Assembly (NCBI GenBank): GCA_020438595.1
Contig: JAGQUI010000021.1
Location: 1 to 15,331 of the forward strand
Origin: Propionibacteriaceae bacterium
GTDB lineage: Bacteria > Actinomycetota > Actinomycetes > Propionibacteriales > Propionibacteriaceae
Direction: 5' to 3'
Length of the DNA stretch: 15,331 nucleotides
The position numbers and the translations under genes were made by a program. Below, piece after piece: positions 6,365 to 12,523 of the stretch. The number at the start of each line of letters is the position of its first letter. Positions within the stretch are counted from its first letter, which is position 1. A model generated the notes under the pieces. It was not told the origin of the DNA, did no database searches, and worked only from the letters and a program-made list of their open reading frames with translations.

Positions 6365-7324
6365 TCAGTCGTCGACGGTGGCCTCGTCGAGGGCTGCCTC
6401 GGTGAGCGTTCGGCCGAGGGCGATCAGTTCCTCGGCGCGGTGGAAGTCCATCGCCTTCGCGGCGTCCCCGGGGACGGTGACGAGCACGTCCGGCGGCAGG
6501 GTGGCCAGGCGGAACCGGGTGATCAGCGAGCCCATCGTGTCCAGCGACATCGACGTCACGTCCGTGATCCCCAGACCGGGCGGGGGCGGCTCGAACGCGG
6601 GCGCCGCGGGCGCGTCGGCCTCGTGCCCGTTCCGGGAGAACCGGGCCAGGATGGACGCCACGAAGTCGTTCTCCCAGACCCCCGCCGCGCCCTTGACGAA
6701 GCGGTCCAGCCACTCGTTCGGCGGGCGTTGCTCCGAGGACTCCCTGGTCGGCGTGGTGTCTCGGTGCGGGCTCCTCGCCCCGCCCAGCGCCACCGCCAGG
6801 GTGAAGTCCGCGTCGGCCCCGATCACCGGGTCCATCGGGACGGGGTTGAGCACGCCCCCGTCCACCAGCAGCCGCCCGTTCACCATGATCGGCGTGATCA
6901 GGCCCGGGATCGACACCGAGGCCCGGATCGCCACGTCCAGCGGCCCGGAGGTGAACCACACCTCGCGGCGGGCGCCGATGTCGGTGGCCACCGCCGTGTA
7001 GGGGATCGGCAGGTCCTCGATCAGCGCCCCGTCCAGGATCTCGCTCATCCGGGCCAGCACCCGCTCGAGCCGGATCGCCCCGGGCCCGGACAGCGTCGGG
7101 TCGAGCAGCCGCAGCACGTCCCGCTGGGACAGCCCGGTGACCCAGTCGGTGTACGTGTCGAGCTTCTCCGCGGCGTACAGCCCGCCCACCAGCGCGCCCA
7201 TCGAACTGCCCGCGACAGCGACGATCTCGTGGCCGCGCTCGACCAGCACCTGGATCGCGCCGATGTGGGCGTAGCCGCGCGCTCCGCCGGAGCCGAGGAC
7301 GAGGGCCACCCGCTTGCCTGTCAT
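6365..7324 (-). CDS. Patatin-like phospholipase family protein (RssA/NTE-type)
   Basis: A 319-residue predicted serine acyl hydrolase. It shows the oxyanion-hole motif GSGGARG (residues 11-17), the nucleophile elbow GSSMG with Ser41, and the dyad aspartate in LLVDGG (Asp155), so the catalytic Ser-Asp dyad is intact. No signal peptide or membrane segment is visible, so it is probably cytosolic or peripheral at the inner face of the membrane; lipid substrate unknown. The start is ATG 7324, giving the usual ~10 residues before the oxyanion motif and directly following a leaderless-type promoter; an upstream in-frame start at 7357 would overlap that promoter. It shares a 53-bp divergent intergenic region with the rhomboid gene and ends against repeat cluster 3. 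Confidence 0.93.
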   Translation of the reverse strand: MTGKRVALVLGSGGARGYAHIGAIQVLVERGHEIVAVAGSSMGALVGGLYAAEKLDTYTDWVTGLSQRDVLRLLDPTLSGPGAIRLERVLARMSEILDGALIEDLPIPYTAVATDIGARREVWFTSGPLDVAIRASVSIPGLITPIMVNGRLLVDGGVLNPVPMDPVIGADADFTLAVALGGARSPHRDTTPTRESSEQRPPNEWLDRFVKGAAGVWENDFVASILARFSRNGHEADAPAAPAFEPPPPGLGITDVTSMSLDTMGSLITRFRLATLPPDVLVTVPGDAAKAMDFHRAEELIALGRTLTEAALDEATVDD

Positions 7325-7336
7325 GCGTCCATTATC
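7325..7336 (-). promoter_or_regulatory. Leaderless-type -10 element for the patatin gene
   Basis: On the minus strand GATAAT (7336-7331) is followed by GGACGC and then the ATG at 7324. Spacing is 6 nt, as at the Hsp70 and kinase genes. No Shine-Dalgarno or clear -35 is seen. Confidence 0.6.
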
Positions 7337-7364
7337 CGCACCGGAGAACCGCGGCACCGCCGGG

Positions 7365-7377
7365 TATCGTGCATCGC
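7365..7377 (+). promoter_or_regulatory. Leaderless-type -10 element for the rhomboid gene
   Basis: TATCGT (7365-7370), 7 nt (GCATCGC), then ATG 7378. It faces the patatin promoter; the two -10 elements are only 28 bp apart, so polymerases at the two sites would interfere with one another. No Shine-Dalgarno is visible ahead of ATG 7378. Confidence 0.6.
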
Positions 7378-8298
7378 ATGACCCAGCCGCAGCAGCCCGT
7401 CGCCTACGGCTGCTACCGCCATCCCGATCGCCCCACCTACATCCGCTGCCAGCGGTGCGGACGCCCGATCTGCGGCGACTGCATGATCAGTGCGGCGGTC
7501 GGCTTCCAGTGCCCCGACTGCGTGTCGGAGTTCGCGAAGCAGACCCGGCAGCACGAGGGCCCCTACGGCGGGACGCGCAGCGCCAACCCGCGCCTGACCA
7601 CCATCGTGCTGATCGCCATCAATGTGGCGGTGTGGGCGCTGATCCTGGTTGTGGGCGACGCGCTCACCGGCCTGCTCTCGCTCCAGCCGGGTGGCATCTG
7701 CCTGAGCGCGACCGACCCGACCCGGTGGTACCCGGACGCCACCACGGCGGCCCGTTGCGTGCTCGCGGGCGGGGCGTGGCAGGCCGGCGTCGCCAGTGGC
7801 GCCTGGTGGCAGGTGCTCACGTCCGCCTTCACCCACGTCGCGCCGATGCACCTCGGCATGAACATGATCTCGCTGTGGTTCCTCGGCCCGCCGATGGAGG
7901 CCGCCCTCGGCCGCGCCCGGTTCCTCGCGGTCTACCTGCTCTCGGCGCTGACCGCCTCGGCTGCGGTGATGTGGTTCGCCGAGTCGACCACCCAGACGCT
8001 CGGCGCCTCCGGTGCGGTGTTCGGCCTGATCGGGTCGCTGGTCGTGGTCGGGCTGAAGGTCAAGGCCGACCTGCGGATCGCGTTCATCTGGCTCGGGATC
8101 AACCTCGCCTTCACGTTCCTCAATCCCGGGATCTCCTGGCAGGGCCACATCGGCGGCCTGGTCGGCGGCCTGGCGGCCACCGCGATCATCGTCTACGCGC
8201 CCCGAAAGGACCGCGGCCGCATCCAGTGGGCCGGGCTGGCCGGCCTCGCGGTGCTCACGATCATCGCCATCGTGGTTCGGGCTGCCCAGCTCGGCTGA
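7378..8298 (+). CDS. Rhomboid-family intramembrane serine protease with N-terminal zinc-finger
   Basis: A 306-residue membrane protease that would cut transmembrane segments of client proteins within the membrane. The N-terminus has a B-box-like metal cluster: Cys12, His15, Cys24, Cys27, Cys32, Cys35, Cys45 and Cys48. The rhomboid core follows: a first membrane segment near residues 75-95, an extended loop with CLSATDPTRWYP, then FTHVAPMHLGMNMISLWFLG, the nucleophile in GASGAVFGLIG (Ser211) and the catalytic His257 in GHIGGLVGG, ending with further membrane segments. The Ser-His dyad is intact. ATG 7378 is preferred over GTG 7369 because it lies 7 nt after TATCGT. Its 3' end overlaps the convergent sigma-factor gene by 38 bp. 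The substrate is unknown; the neighbouring single-pass sigma-associated protein is an untested possibility. Confidence 0.94.
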   Translation: MTQPQQPVAYGCYRHPDRPTYIRCQRCGRPICGDCMISAAVGFQCPDCVSEFAKQTRQHEGPYGGTRSANPRLTTIVLIAINVAVWALILVVGDALTGLLSLQPGGICLSATDPTRWYPDATTAARCVLAGGAWQAGVASGAWWQVLTSAFTHVAPMHLGMNMISLWFLGPPMEAALGRARFLAVYLLSALTASAAVMWFAESTTQTLGASGAVFGLIGSLVVVGLKVKADLRIAFIWLGINLAFTFLNPGISWQGHIGGLVGGLAATAIIVYAPRKDRGRIQWAGLAGLAVLTIIAIVVRAAQLG

Positions 8299-8881
8299 TC
8301 GCGTCCGGCTCGGCCGGGAGTGCGTCCCGCGTTCCCGGGGCGCGGTCGGCGAGCGTCCGGCGCAGGGACGCCAGCGCGCGGTGCTGCAGCAGCTTCACCG
8401 AGCCCTCGCTCTTGCCCATGATCCCGGCCGTCTCGTGCAGCGAGAACTGCTGCACGACCCGCAGCACCAGCACCATCCGCTGGTCGACGGTGAGCGTGCC
8501 GAGCACCTCGTCGACCGAGGACCGCTGCAGCAGGTCCTCGTCGGCGGGGCCGGCCACGCGCAGCGGGACGTGGGTGTTGGTCGGGTCGGCCATCGGCACG
8601 CTGGGACGGCGGCTCGCGCTGCGCCACGCGTCCACGAGCCGGCTGCGGGCGACGGTGAACGACCAGGCGCGGAAGGCCGCCTCGTCGCCGGAGAAGCCGG
8701 CCAGGCCGCGGACGAGGTGCACGAAGGTCTCCCCCAGGCAGTCCTCGGGATCCGGGCAGCCCTGGCTGCGCAGGAAGCTGAGCAGGTGCGGCGCCAGATC
8801 CCGGTAGAGCTCCGCCCACGCCCAATCGGCCCCATCGGTGGCAGCCGAAAGGACCTGATCAAAGCGAGATCCGAGGGTCAT
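8261..8881 (-). CDS. ECF-type RNA polymerase sigma factor
   Basis: A 206-residue sigma-70-family protein of group 4 (ECF) size. Region 2 is seen in DPEDCLGETFVHLVRGLAGF followed by AFRAWSFTVARSRLVDAWR. Region 4 is LGTLTVDQRMVLVLRVVQQFSLHETAGIMGKSEGSVKLLQHRALASLRR, with a clear helix-turn-helix. Only an acidic/Pro-rich ~25-residue tail follows, with no SnoaL-like or other extra domain. Met at 8881 (MTLGSRFD) is chosen; in-frame codons further upstream to 8977 would read through a strong hairpin at 8921-8957 and are non-conserved in character. The gene lies 188 nt downstream of the probable anti-sigma gene on the same strand. Its 3' end overlaps the rhomboid gene. The regulon cannot be deduced. 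Confidence 0.9.
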   Translation of the reverse strand: MTLGSRFDQVLSAATDGADWAWAELYRDLAPHLLSFLRSQGCPDPEDCLGETFVHLVRGLAGFSGDEAAFRAWSFTVARSRLVDAWRSASRRPSVPMADPTNTHVPLRVAGPADEDLLQRSSVDEVLGTLTVDQRMVLVLRVVQQFSLHETAGIMGKSEGSVKLLQHRALASLRRTLADRAPGTRDALPAEPDAISRAGQPEPRWR

Positions 8882-8920
8882 TTGCGAGATTTCTCGGGGA
8901 ACTTGGTCAGGCCAAGGATA

Positions 8921-8957
8921 AGCGCCGGGCCGGTTCGGGGGGAACCAGCCCGGCGCT
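8921..8957 (-). terminator. Strong hairpin between anti-sigma-like and sigma genes
   Basis: AGCGCCGGGC (8921-8930) pairs perfectly with GCCCGGCGCT (8948-8957), and GGTTC (8932-8936) pairs with GAACC (8942-8946) inside it, giving an extended stem of about 15 bp. On the minus strand it precedes the sigma-factor start by about 40 nt. There is no U-tract, so it could be a terminator for the upstream gene, an attenuator or an RNA-stability element. Confidence 0.45.
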
Positions 8958-9026
8958 GCGGCGCCTGCAACTCTCAACCGGCACGGGAGGGGATCCGCGG
9001 TCGGGAGCGTCTGCGCTTCCTACTCC

Positions 9027-9049
9027 GCACAGGCCGGGGGGACCTGTGC
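9027..9049 (-). terminator. Hairpin just after the anti-sigma-like gene
   Basis: GCACAGG (9027-9033) and CCTGTGC (9043-9049) form a perfect 7-bp stem with a 9-nt loop, starting 21 nt past the stop codon of the 9070-9720 gene on the minus strand. A smaller stem (GACCG/CGGTC, 9065-9078) overlaps the stop itself. No U-tract is seen, so termination may be partial, allowing read-through into the sigma gene. Confidence 0.4.
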
Positions 9050-9069
9050 ATCCTGCGGCACTGCGACCG

Positions 9070-9720
9070 TCAGCGGTCGGTCGACGTGCCGTCGGTGGTC
9101 TCGTCTGCCTTCTTCGCGTCCTTTTCGGACTTGTCCTTCTTGTCCTTCTTCGGCTTCTTTTCCTTCTTCGGCTTCTTGGTCTTTTCGGTCTTCGTCGGCT
9201 TCGGCGAGTCGGCCGTCGTCGACTCGACGGTGCCGGGCTCGGTGGGGGTGCTGGTCGGCGTCGGCACGGGGACCGGCGGGACGGACGGAGCCGGGGTCGG
9301 CTTTCCAGGCCGGCCCCCGTCCGTGGCGGGGGGAGTGCCAACGGACGGTGGGACCGGCGTGGGGTTGACCGGCATCTGCTGGATGCGGGGGGCTACCAGC
9401 TGCGCGATCGGATTGATCCCCATGGCTGCGGCGGCACCGACTCCTGCGGTGAGCAGGACGGTGGCGCCGACCACGGAGGAGACCAGGACGCGACGGAACC
9501 GGGTCCGCCGCATGCTGAGGACGTTCGCACCCGTGCTCTGGCGGGCTGCGACGACGACCCGCGACTCGCGGGCCATGGCGGCGAGGTGCGCGGCCTCGAT
9601 GTCTGCGGTCGGCCCCGGGGGGTAGGCCGACCGCAGCTCGTCGAGAAACGCGGACACCGCAGCATCGTCGGACTGACGGCCGGTCACCAACCGGTCGAAG
9701 TCGCTGTCGTCGATGCTCAT
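9070..9720 (-). CDS. Probable membrane anti-sigma / sigma-associated protein with Lys-rich C-terminus
   Basis: A 216-residue single-pass membrane protein. Residues 1 to about 75 are a cytoplasmic acidic/helical segment (MSIDDSDFDRLVTG ... AFLDELRSAYP ... AAHLAAMARES), resembling short proteins commonly encoded next to actinobacterial ECF sigma factors. A basic stretch (RRTRFRR) precedes one membrane segment (VLVSSVVGATVLLTAGVGAAAAMG). The exported part is Pro/Thr/Val-rich low-complexity sequence, then a Lys tail (KPKKEKKPKKDKKDK). No zinc anti-sigma HxxxCxxC motif is present. The gene precedes the sigma gene, the reverse of the usual order. ATG 9720 has GGAAAGG upstream at about 8-nt spacing. 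The anti-sigma role is inferred from topology and context only. Confidence 0.7.
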   Translation of the reverse strand: MSIDDSDFDRLVTGRQSDDAAVSAFLDELRSAYPPGPTADIEAAHLAAMARESRVVVAARQSTGANVLSMRRTRFRRVLVSSVVGATVLLTAGVGAAAAMGINPIAQLVAPRIQQMPVNPTPVPPSVGTPPATDGGRPGKPTPAPSVPPVPVPTPTSTPTEPGTVESTTADSPKPTKTEKTKKPKKEKKPKKDKKDKSEKDAKKADETTDGTSTDR

Positions 9721-9740
9721 CCGCTGTGCCTTTCCGCGCG

Positions 9741-9781
9741 GGTAACCGACGGGACGGCCGGTTTGGTTACGGGCAACCGGC
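9741..9781 (-). promoter_or_regulatory. Inverted repeats upstream of the anti-sigma-like gene (operator/ECF promoter candidate and/or terC terminator)
   Basis: The 69-bp gap between terC and the next gene holds GGTAACC (9741-9747) facing GGTTAC (9765-9770), and a 7-bp stem GCCGGTT (9757-9763) with AACCGGC (9775-9781). On the minus strand the first pair reads GTAACC, 16 nt, CGGTTA. A GTAAC-type -35 with ~16-nt spacing is reminiscent of ECF sigma promoters and might be autoregulatory; the second stem could terminate terC. Both readings are tentative. Confidence 0.35.
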
Positions 9782-9789
9782 GAGAACTT

Positions 9790-10812
9790 CTACCCGTCTT
9801 CCGGGGTGCGGGCCGCAGAGCCGGACTCCCGTGCGTCCGCCCTTGCCAAACGGCGGTTCGCGAGGAGGCTGGTGATCACGACGACAACGAGAATACCCAC
9901 GATCACCCCGAGCGAGGTCAGCGTGTCGACCTCGGGCACCCCGCTCCAGAGGCCGTGCGCCCAGTGCAGGACGAGCTTCGCGCCGATGAACGCCAGGATC
10001 GCGGCGAGGCCGTAGCCGAGGTGCACGAGGGCGCCGAGGGCTCCCTCCAGCACGAAGTAGAGCGCGCGCAGCCCGAGCAGGGCGAAGGCGTTGGTGACGA
10101 AGACCAGGTAGGCGTCACCGGTGATGCCGTAGACGGCGGGCACCGAGTCGACGGCGAACACCACGTCGGTGCCCAGGATCGCGAGGGTGGCCAGGGCGAG
10201 CGGGGTGAGGGCGCGGCGTCCGTCGTGGGGGACGGTCATCCGCGGGCCGTGGTAGCCGTCCGTCACCGGCCAGAACCGGCGGACCAGCCGGACGATCGGC
10301 AGCGACCCCGGGTCGATCTCGTGCTCGCTCGGGTTCAGGGTGTCGCGGAGCACCTTCACCGCGGTGGCCAGCAGGATCAGGCCGAACAGCAGGAACGTCC
10401 ACGCGAAGTGGGCGAGCATGGCCGCACCGAGCGCGATGAACACACCGCGCAGCACCAGCGCGCCGGCCACTCCGATCAGCAGGACGCGCTGCTGCAGTTC
10501 ACGCGGCACCGCGAAGGACGCCAGCAGCAGCATGAACACGAACAGGTTGTCCACGCTGAGCGACTTCTCGACGAGGTAGCCGGCGTAGAACTCCAGGCCG
10601 CGCTCGGAGCCGAAGGCCGTCCAGACCCAGGCGCCGAAGGCGAGCGGCAGCGCGATGTAGAACACCGACCAGCCGAGCGCCTCCTTCAGCGAGACCTCGT
10701 GCGGACGGCGGGTGATCAGGAAGTCCAGGCCGAACAGGGCGAGGATGCCGAGGATGCTGATCGTCCACAGCTCGGGCGAGCCGATCGCGATCTCGAGGAC
10801 AGGCAGGTTCAC
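9790..10812 (-). CDS. TerC/Alx-family integral membrane protein, probable Mn2+ (metal) exporter
   Basis: A 340-residue polytopic membrane protein of the TerC family. Hydrophobic segments begin at about residues 14, 43, 85, 110, 135, 205, 240 and 300. Conserved acidic membrane residues are present in GLDFLITRR (Asp30), VEKSLSVDNLFVFMLL (Glu82, Asp88) and LGTDVVFAVDSVPAVYGIT (Asp216, Asp222). The charged loop around residues 155-200 (LNPSEHEID ... GPRMTVPHDGRR) is typical of this type. The family includes E. coli Alx and Bacillus TerC-type proteins linked to manganese export and to metallation of exported proteins; the yybP-ykoY riboswitch directly upstream supports a manganese role here. The start is GTG 10812 with GAGAGG about 7 nt upstream; that SD can pair with the riboswitch P1 3' strand. 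Confidence 0.93.
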   Translation of the reverse strand: MNLPVLEIAIGSPELWTISILGILALFGLDFLITRRPHEVSLKEALGWSVFYIALPLAFGAWVWTAFGSERGLEFYAGYLVEKSLSVDNLFVFMLLLASFAVPRELQQRVLLIGVAGALVLRGVFIALGAAMLAHFAWTFLLFGLILLATAVKVLRDTLNPSEHEIDPGSLPIVRLVRRFWPVTDGYHGPRMTVPHDGRRALTPLALATLAILGTDVVFAVDSVPAVYGITGDAYLVFVTNAFALLGLRALYFVLEGALGALVHLGYGLAAILAFIGAKLVLHWAHGLWSGVPEVDTLTSLGVIVGILVVVVITSLLANRRLARADARESGSAARTPEDG

Positions 10813-10816
10813 GAGG

Positions 10817-10848
10817 GACCTCTCTCACAGCAGTAACGCGGTGAGGTC
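10817..10848 (-). promoter_or_regulatory. Ribosome-binding site and its complement (anti-SD switch) upstream of terC
   Basis: On the minus strand the SD region GAGGTC (10822-10817) is the exact complement of GACCTC (10848-10843), which is the 3' strand of riboswitch helix P1. When P1 forms with ligand, GACCTC is occupied and the SD is free; without P1 it can sequester the SD. This predicts Mn2+-activated translation, the known mode for several yybP-ykoY elements. The pairing is 6 bp and is an inference from sequence. Confidence 0.55.
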
Positions 10849-10935
10849 TCCTTCGCCGTTGCCGGCGCATCCGCGGGGGCACGATCGCGTGCCCGAATTG
10901 ACCGCTGGATGACTTGGGAAGTACTCCCCTCGCCG
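10839..10935 (-). ncRNA. yybP-ykoY (manganese-sensing) riboswitch
   Basis: Read on the minus strand, the element has the family landmarks in order: P1 5' strand CGGCGAGG (10935-10928); GGGGAGTA just inside it; a helix CATCC-A-GCGG closed by CCGC-GGATG; TCAATTC in its loop; a perfect distal hairpin GGGCACG-CGAT-CGTGCCC (10894-10877); then CCGGCAACGG; and GGAGACCTC running into the P1 3' strand CCTCACCG (10846-10839). P1 has one C/A mismatch. This arrangement matches my recollection of characterised bacterial Mn2+ riboswitches, including the GGGGAGTA and AGACC ends. The downstream gene is a TerC/Alx protein, the classic target. Only a covariance-model search was not possible. Confidence 0.9.
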
Positions 10936-10938
10936 AGA

Positions 10939-10968
10939 AGTGTAGGGCCGTCCCCCGGATGTCGACAA
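10939..10968 (-). promoter_or_regulatory. Promoter of the riboswitch-terC transcript
   Basis: On the minus strand TTGTCG (10968-10963) and TACACT (10944-10939) are separated by 18 nt, matching housekeeping -35 and -10 boxes (4/6 each). The expected start, 6-7 nt past the -10, is about 10933-10932, within or next to the first bases of riboswitch helix P1, so both features support each other. Confidence 0.65.
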
Positions 10969-10970
10969 TT

Positions 10971-11139
10971 CCGTCCCCGGTGACGCCCAGCCGCCGGGGA
11001 CGGTTCCTTTCCGGTTCGGATGGTGTGTCCCCATTCCGGTTCACGGGGACGGTTCCTTTCTGGTTCAGGCCTCCGACAAGGGAGAACGGGTGAACCGGAA
11101 TAGAACCGTCCCCGTGAACCGGAAAGGAACCGTCCCCGG
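10971..11139. repeat. Intergenic repeat cluster 4, long palindrome between riboswitch promoter and ABC permease 3' end
   Basis: Outer 24-nt arms (10994-11017 and 11116-11139) are perfectly inverted. Inside, arms of about 23 nt flank a 23-nt centre (11068-11090) containing CCTCCGACAAGGG. The block from about 11044 to 11110 is nearly identical to 2991-3060 of cluster 2. A further stem at the left edge pairs CCGTCCCCGG (10971-10980) with CCGGGGACGG (10994-11003). The right edge stops one base before the permease stop codon; the left edge abuts the terC promoter. It probably terminates the ABC operon transcript. Confidence 0.9.
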
Positions 11140-11140
11140 G

Positions 11141-12523
11141 TCAGTCGGGACGGGGGGCGGTGCCGGCGACGGCGGCGCGGACCAGCGGACGGCAGGCCTC
11201 GGCGGCGGCCCAGACCAGCGCGATGCCGGCGAGGAGGGCACCGAAGAAGGCGAGCAGGCCGACCTGGCTCGTCCCCACCCTCGGCAACAGGCCGAAGAAG
11301 AACACCGCCAGCAGGCCCGAGCCGAGCGCGGCCAGCGCCGCGGGCGCGACCACCTCCACGAGCCGGGTGCGGTCGTGCAGCACCACCGGGACGCCGAGGT
11401 TGCCGAGCTGCTGCAGCTCCCGGCGCCGGTCGAGCACCGCGGACGCCTGGTTCAGCAGCGTGGACGCGGCTGCCACCACGAACGCGATCGCCAGCGTCAG
11501 GTAGGTGCCGGTGCGCAGGTCGTCGGCGAGGATCCGGACCAGCGGGTCGTCGGTGAACGTCCCGAAGTCGGGCAGGGCGGTCAGCGCGCCGCCGGTGAAG
11601 CCGATGAACGCCAGCCCCGACACCGAGCGCCACGCGCCCTTCGGGTCGGCGAGCAGCCGGCGTCCCGCGAGCAGCGCGGACGGGCGCCCCGAGCGTGCCA
11701 GCAGGCGCCCGACGAGCTGCAGCAGCCACGGCCCGACCAGGTTGATCACGCCCATGAACACCGCCAGCGCGACCACGACCACGGTCGCGCCGACCGCGAA
11801 GGCACGGGCGAGGTCCAGCATCGGCGCCAGCGCCAGCCAGGCCACGACGGCCAGGGGCAGGGCGAGGAAGCGCCACACCTTCAGCGCCGGACGCGGCTGG
11901 CGCCGGGCCACCCCGAGCGGCGAGATCCGCAACCGCATCAGGCCGCTCACCGAGCTGACCCCCGCCAGCACCACCACCAGCCCCACGACGCACCCGAGCG
12001 CCCATGCGGGCAGCAGCATCTCCGCCGTCGACAGCGGGGTGGCCTGGAAGGCGACCGCGGCCCAGGCCGGCAGGGTGAGTAGGTAGCCCGCGAGCCCCAG
12101 CGCCGCACCGGCCGCCGCGGCGAGCATGGTCTCGAGCGCGCTCAGCGCCACGACCTGGCTGCCGGAGACCCCCAGCAGCCGCAGCGTCGCGAGCCGCCGG
12201 TCGCGGCCCAGCGCGCCCATCCGCGCCGCCGCCGCACCGAGCGTCAGCACCGGCACGACCAGCAGGACGCTCGCGCACGCGGCGATCAGCGTCCAGACCG
12301 GCAGCTGGGACGCCCCGTCCTGCGCACCCGCGCCGAGCGCGGCCAGGAACGCCGCCGGCGGTGCACCCTGGCGTTGCACGAACACGTTCAGCCCGGCCAG
12401 CACGGTGAACAGCAGCCAGCTGCTCACGGTGAACGCGGCCACGGTCATCGCGTCGATCAGCCCGTGGCCCGCGGAGATCCGTCCGCGCAGCAACAGCGGG
12501 GCGACCCGGGCGACCGGGCGCAT
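11141..12523 (-). CDS. ABC transporter permease (FtsX-like)
   Basis: A 460-residue integral membrane protein of FtsX/MacB-type permease character. It has many hydrophobic segments in two halves: LIDAMTVAAFTVSSWLLFTVLAG at the N-terminus, then paired segments around residues 80-105 and 125-230, and a second half starting near residue 260 and ending with SGLLAVFFFGLLPRVG and LLAFFGALLAGIALVWAAAEA. No large extracellular MacB-like domain is evident. The ATG (12523-12521) overlaps the ATPase TGA by one base (TGATG), so translation is coupled and the start is secure; upstream in-frame codons lie within the ATPase gene. Exported substrate unknown; such pairs controlled by a linked kinase/regulator often serve peptide or envelope-stress resistance, which is inference here. 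Confidence 0.9.
   Translation of the reverse strand: MRPVARVAPLLLRGRISAGHGLIDAMTVAAFTVSSWLLFTVLAGLNVFVQRQGAPPAAFLAALGAGAQDGASQLPVWTLIAACASVLLVVPVLTLGAAAARMGALGRDRRLATLRLLGVSGSQVVALSALETMLAAAAGAALGLAGYLLTLPAWAAVAFQATPLSTAEMLLPAWALGCVVGLVVVLAGVSSVSGLMRLRISPLGVARRQPRPALKVWRFLALPLAVVAWLALAPMLDLARAFAVGATVVVVALAVFMGVINLVGPWLLQLVGRLLARSGRPSALLAGRRLLADPKGAWRSVSGLAFIGFTGGALTALPDFGTFTDDPLVRILADDLRTGTYLTLAIAFVVAAASTLLNQASAVLDRRRELQQLGNLGVPVVLHDRTRLVEVVAPAALAALGSGLLAVFFFGLLPRVGTSQVGLLAFFGALLAGIALVWAAAEACRPLVRAAVAGTAPRPD

Noticed and set aside
6093..7001. Plus-strand frames reading through repeat cluster 3 into the patatin gene
   Set aside because: The first ~90 residues are only translated repeat units and the rest is antisense to an intact patatin with its catalytic dyad.
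9046..10836. 596-residue plus-strand frame over the anti-sigma-like and TerC genes
   Set aside because: Low-complexity Arg/Gly/Asp/Gln/His-rich shadow; the minus strand carries the recognisable TerC protein and also the riboswitch.
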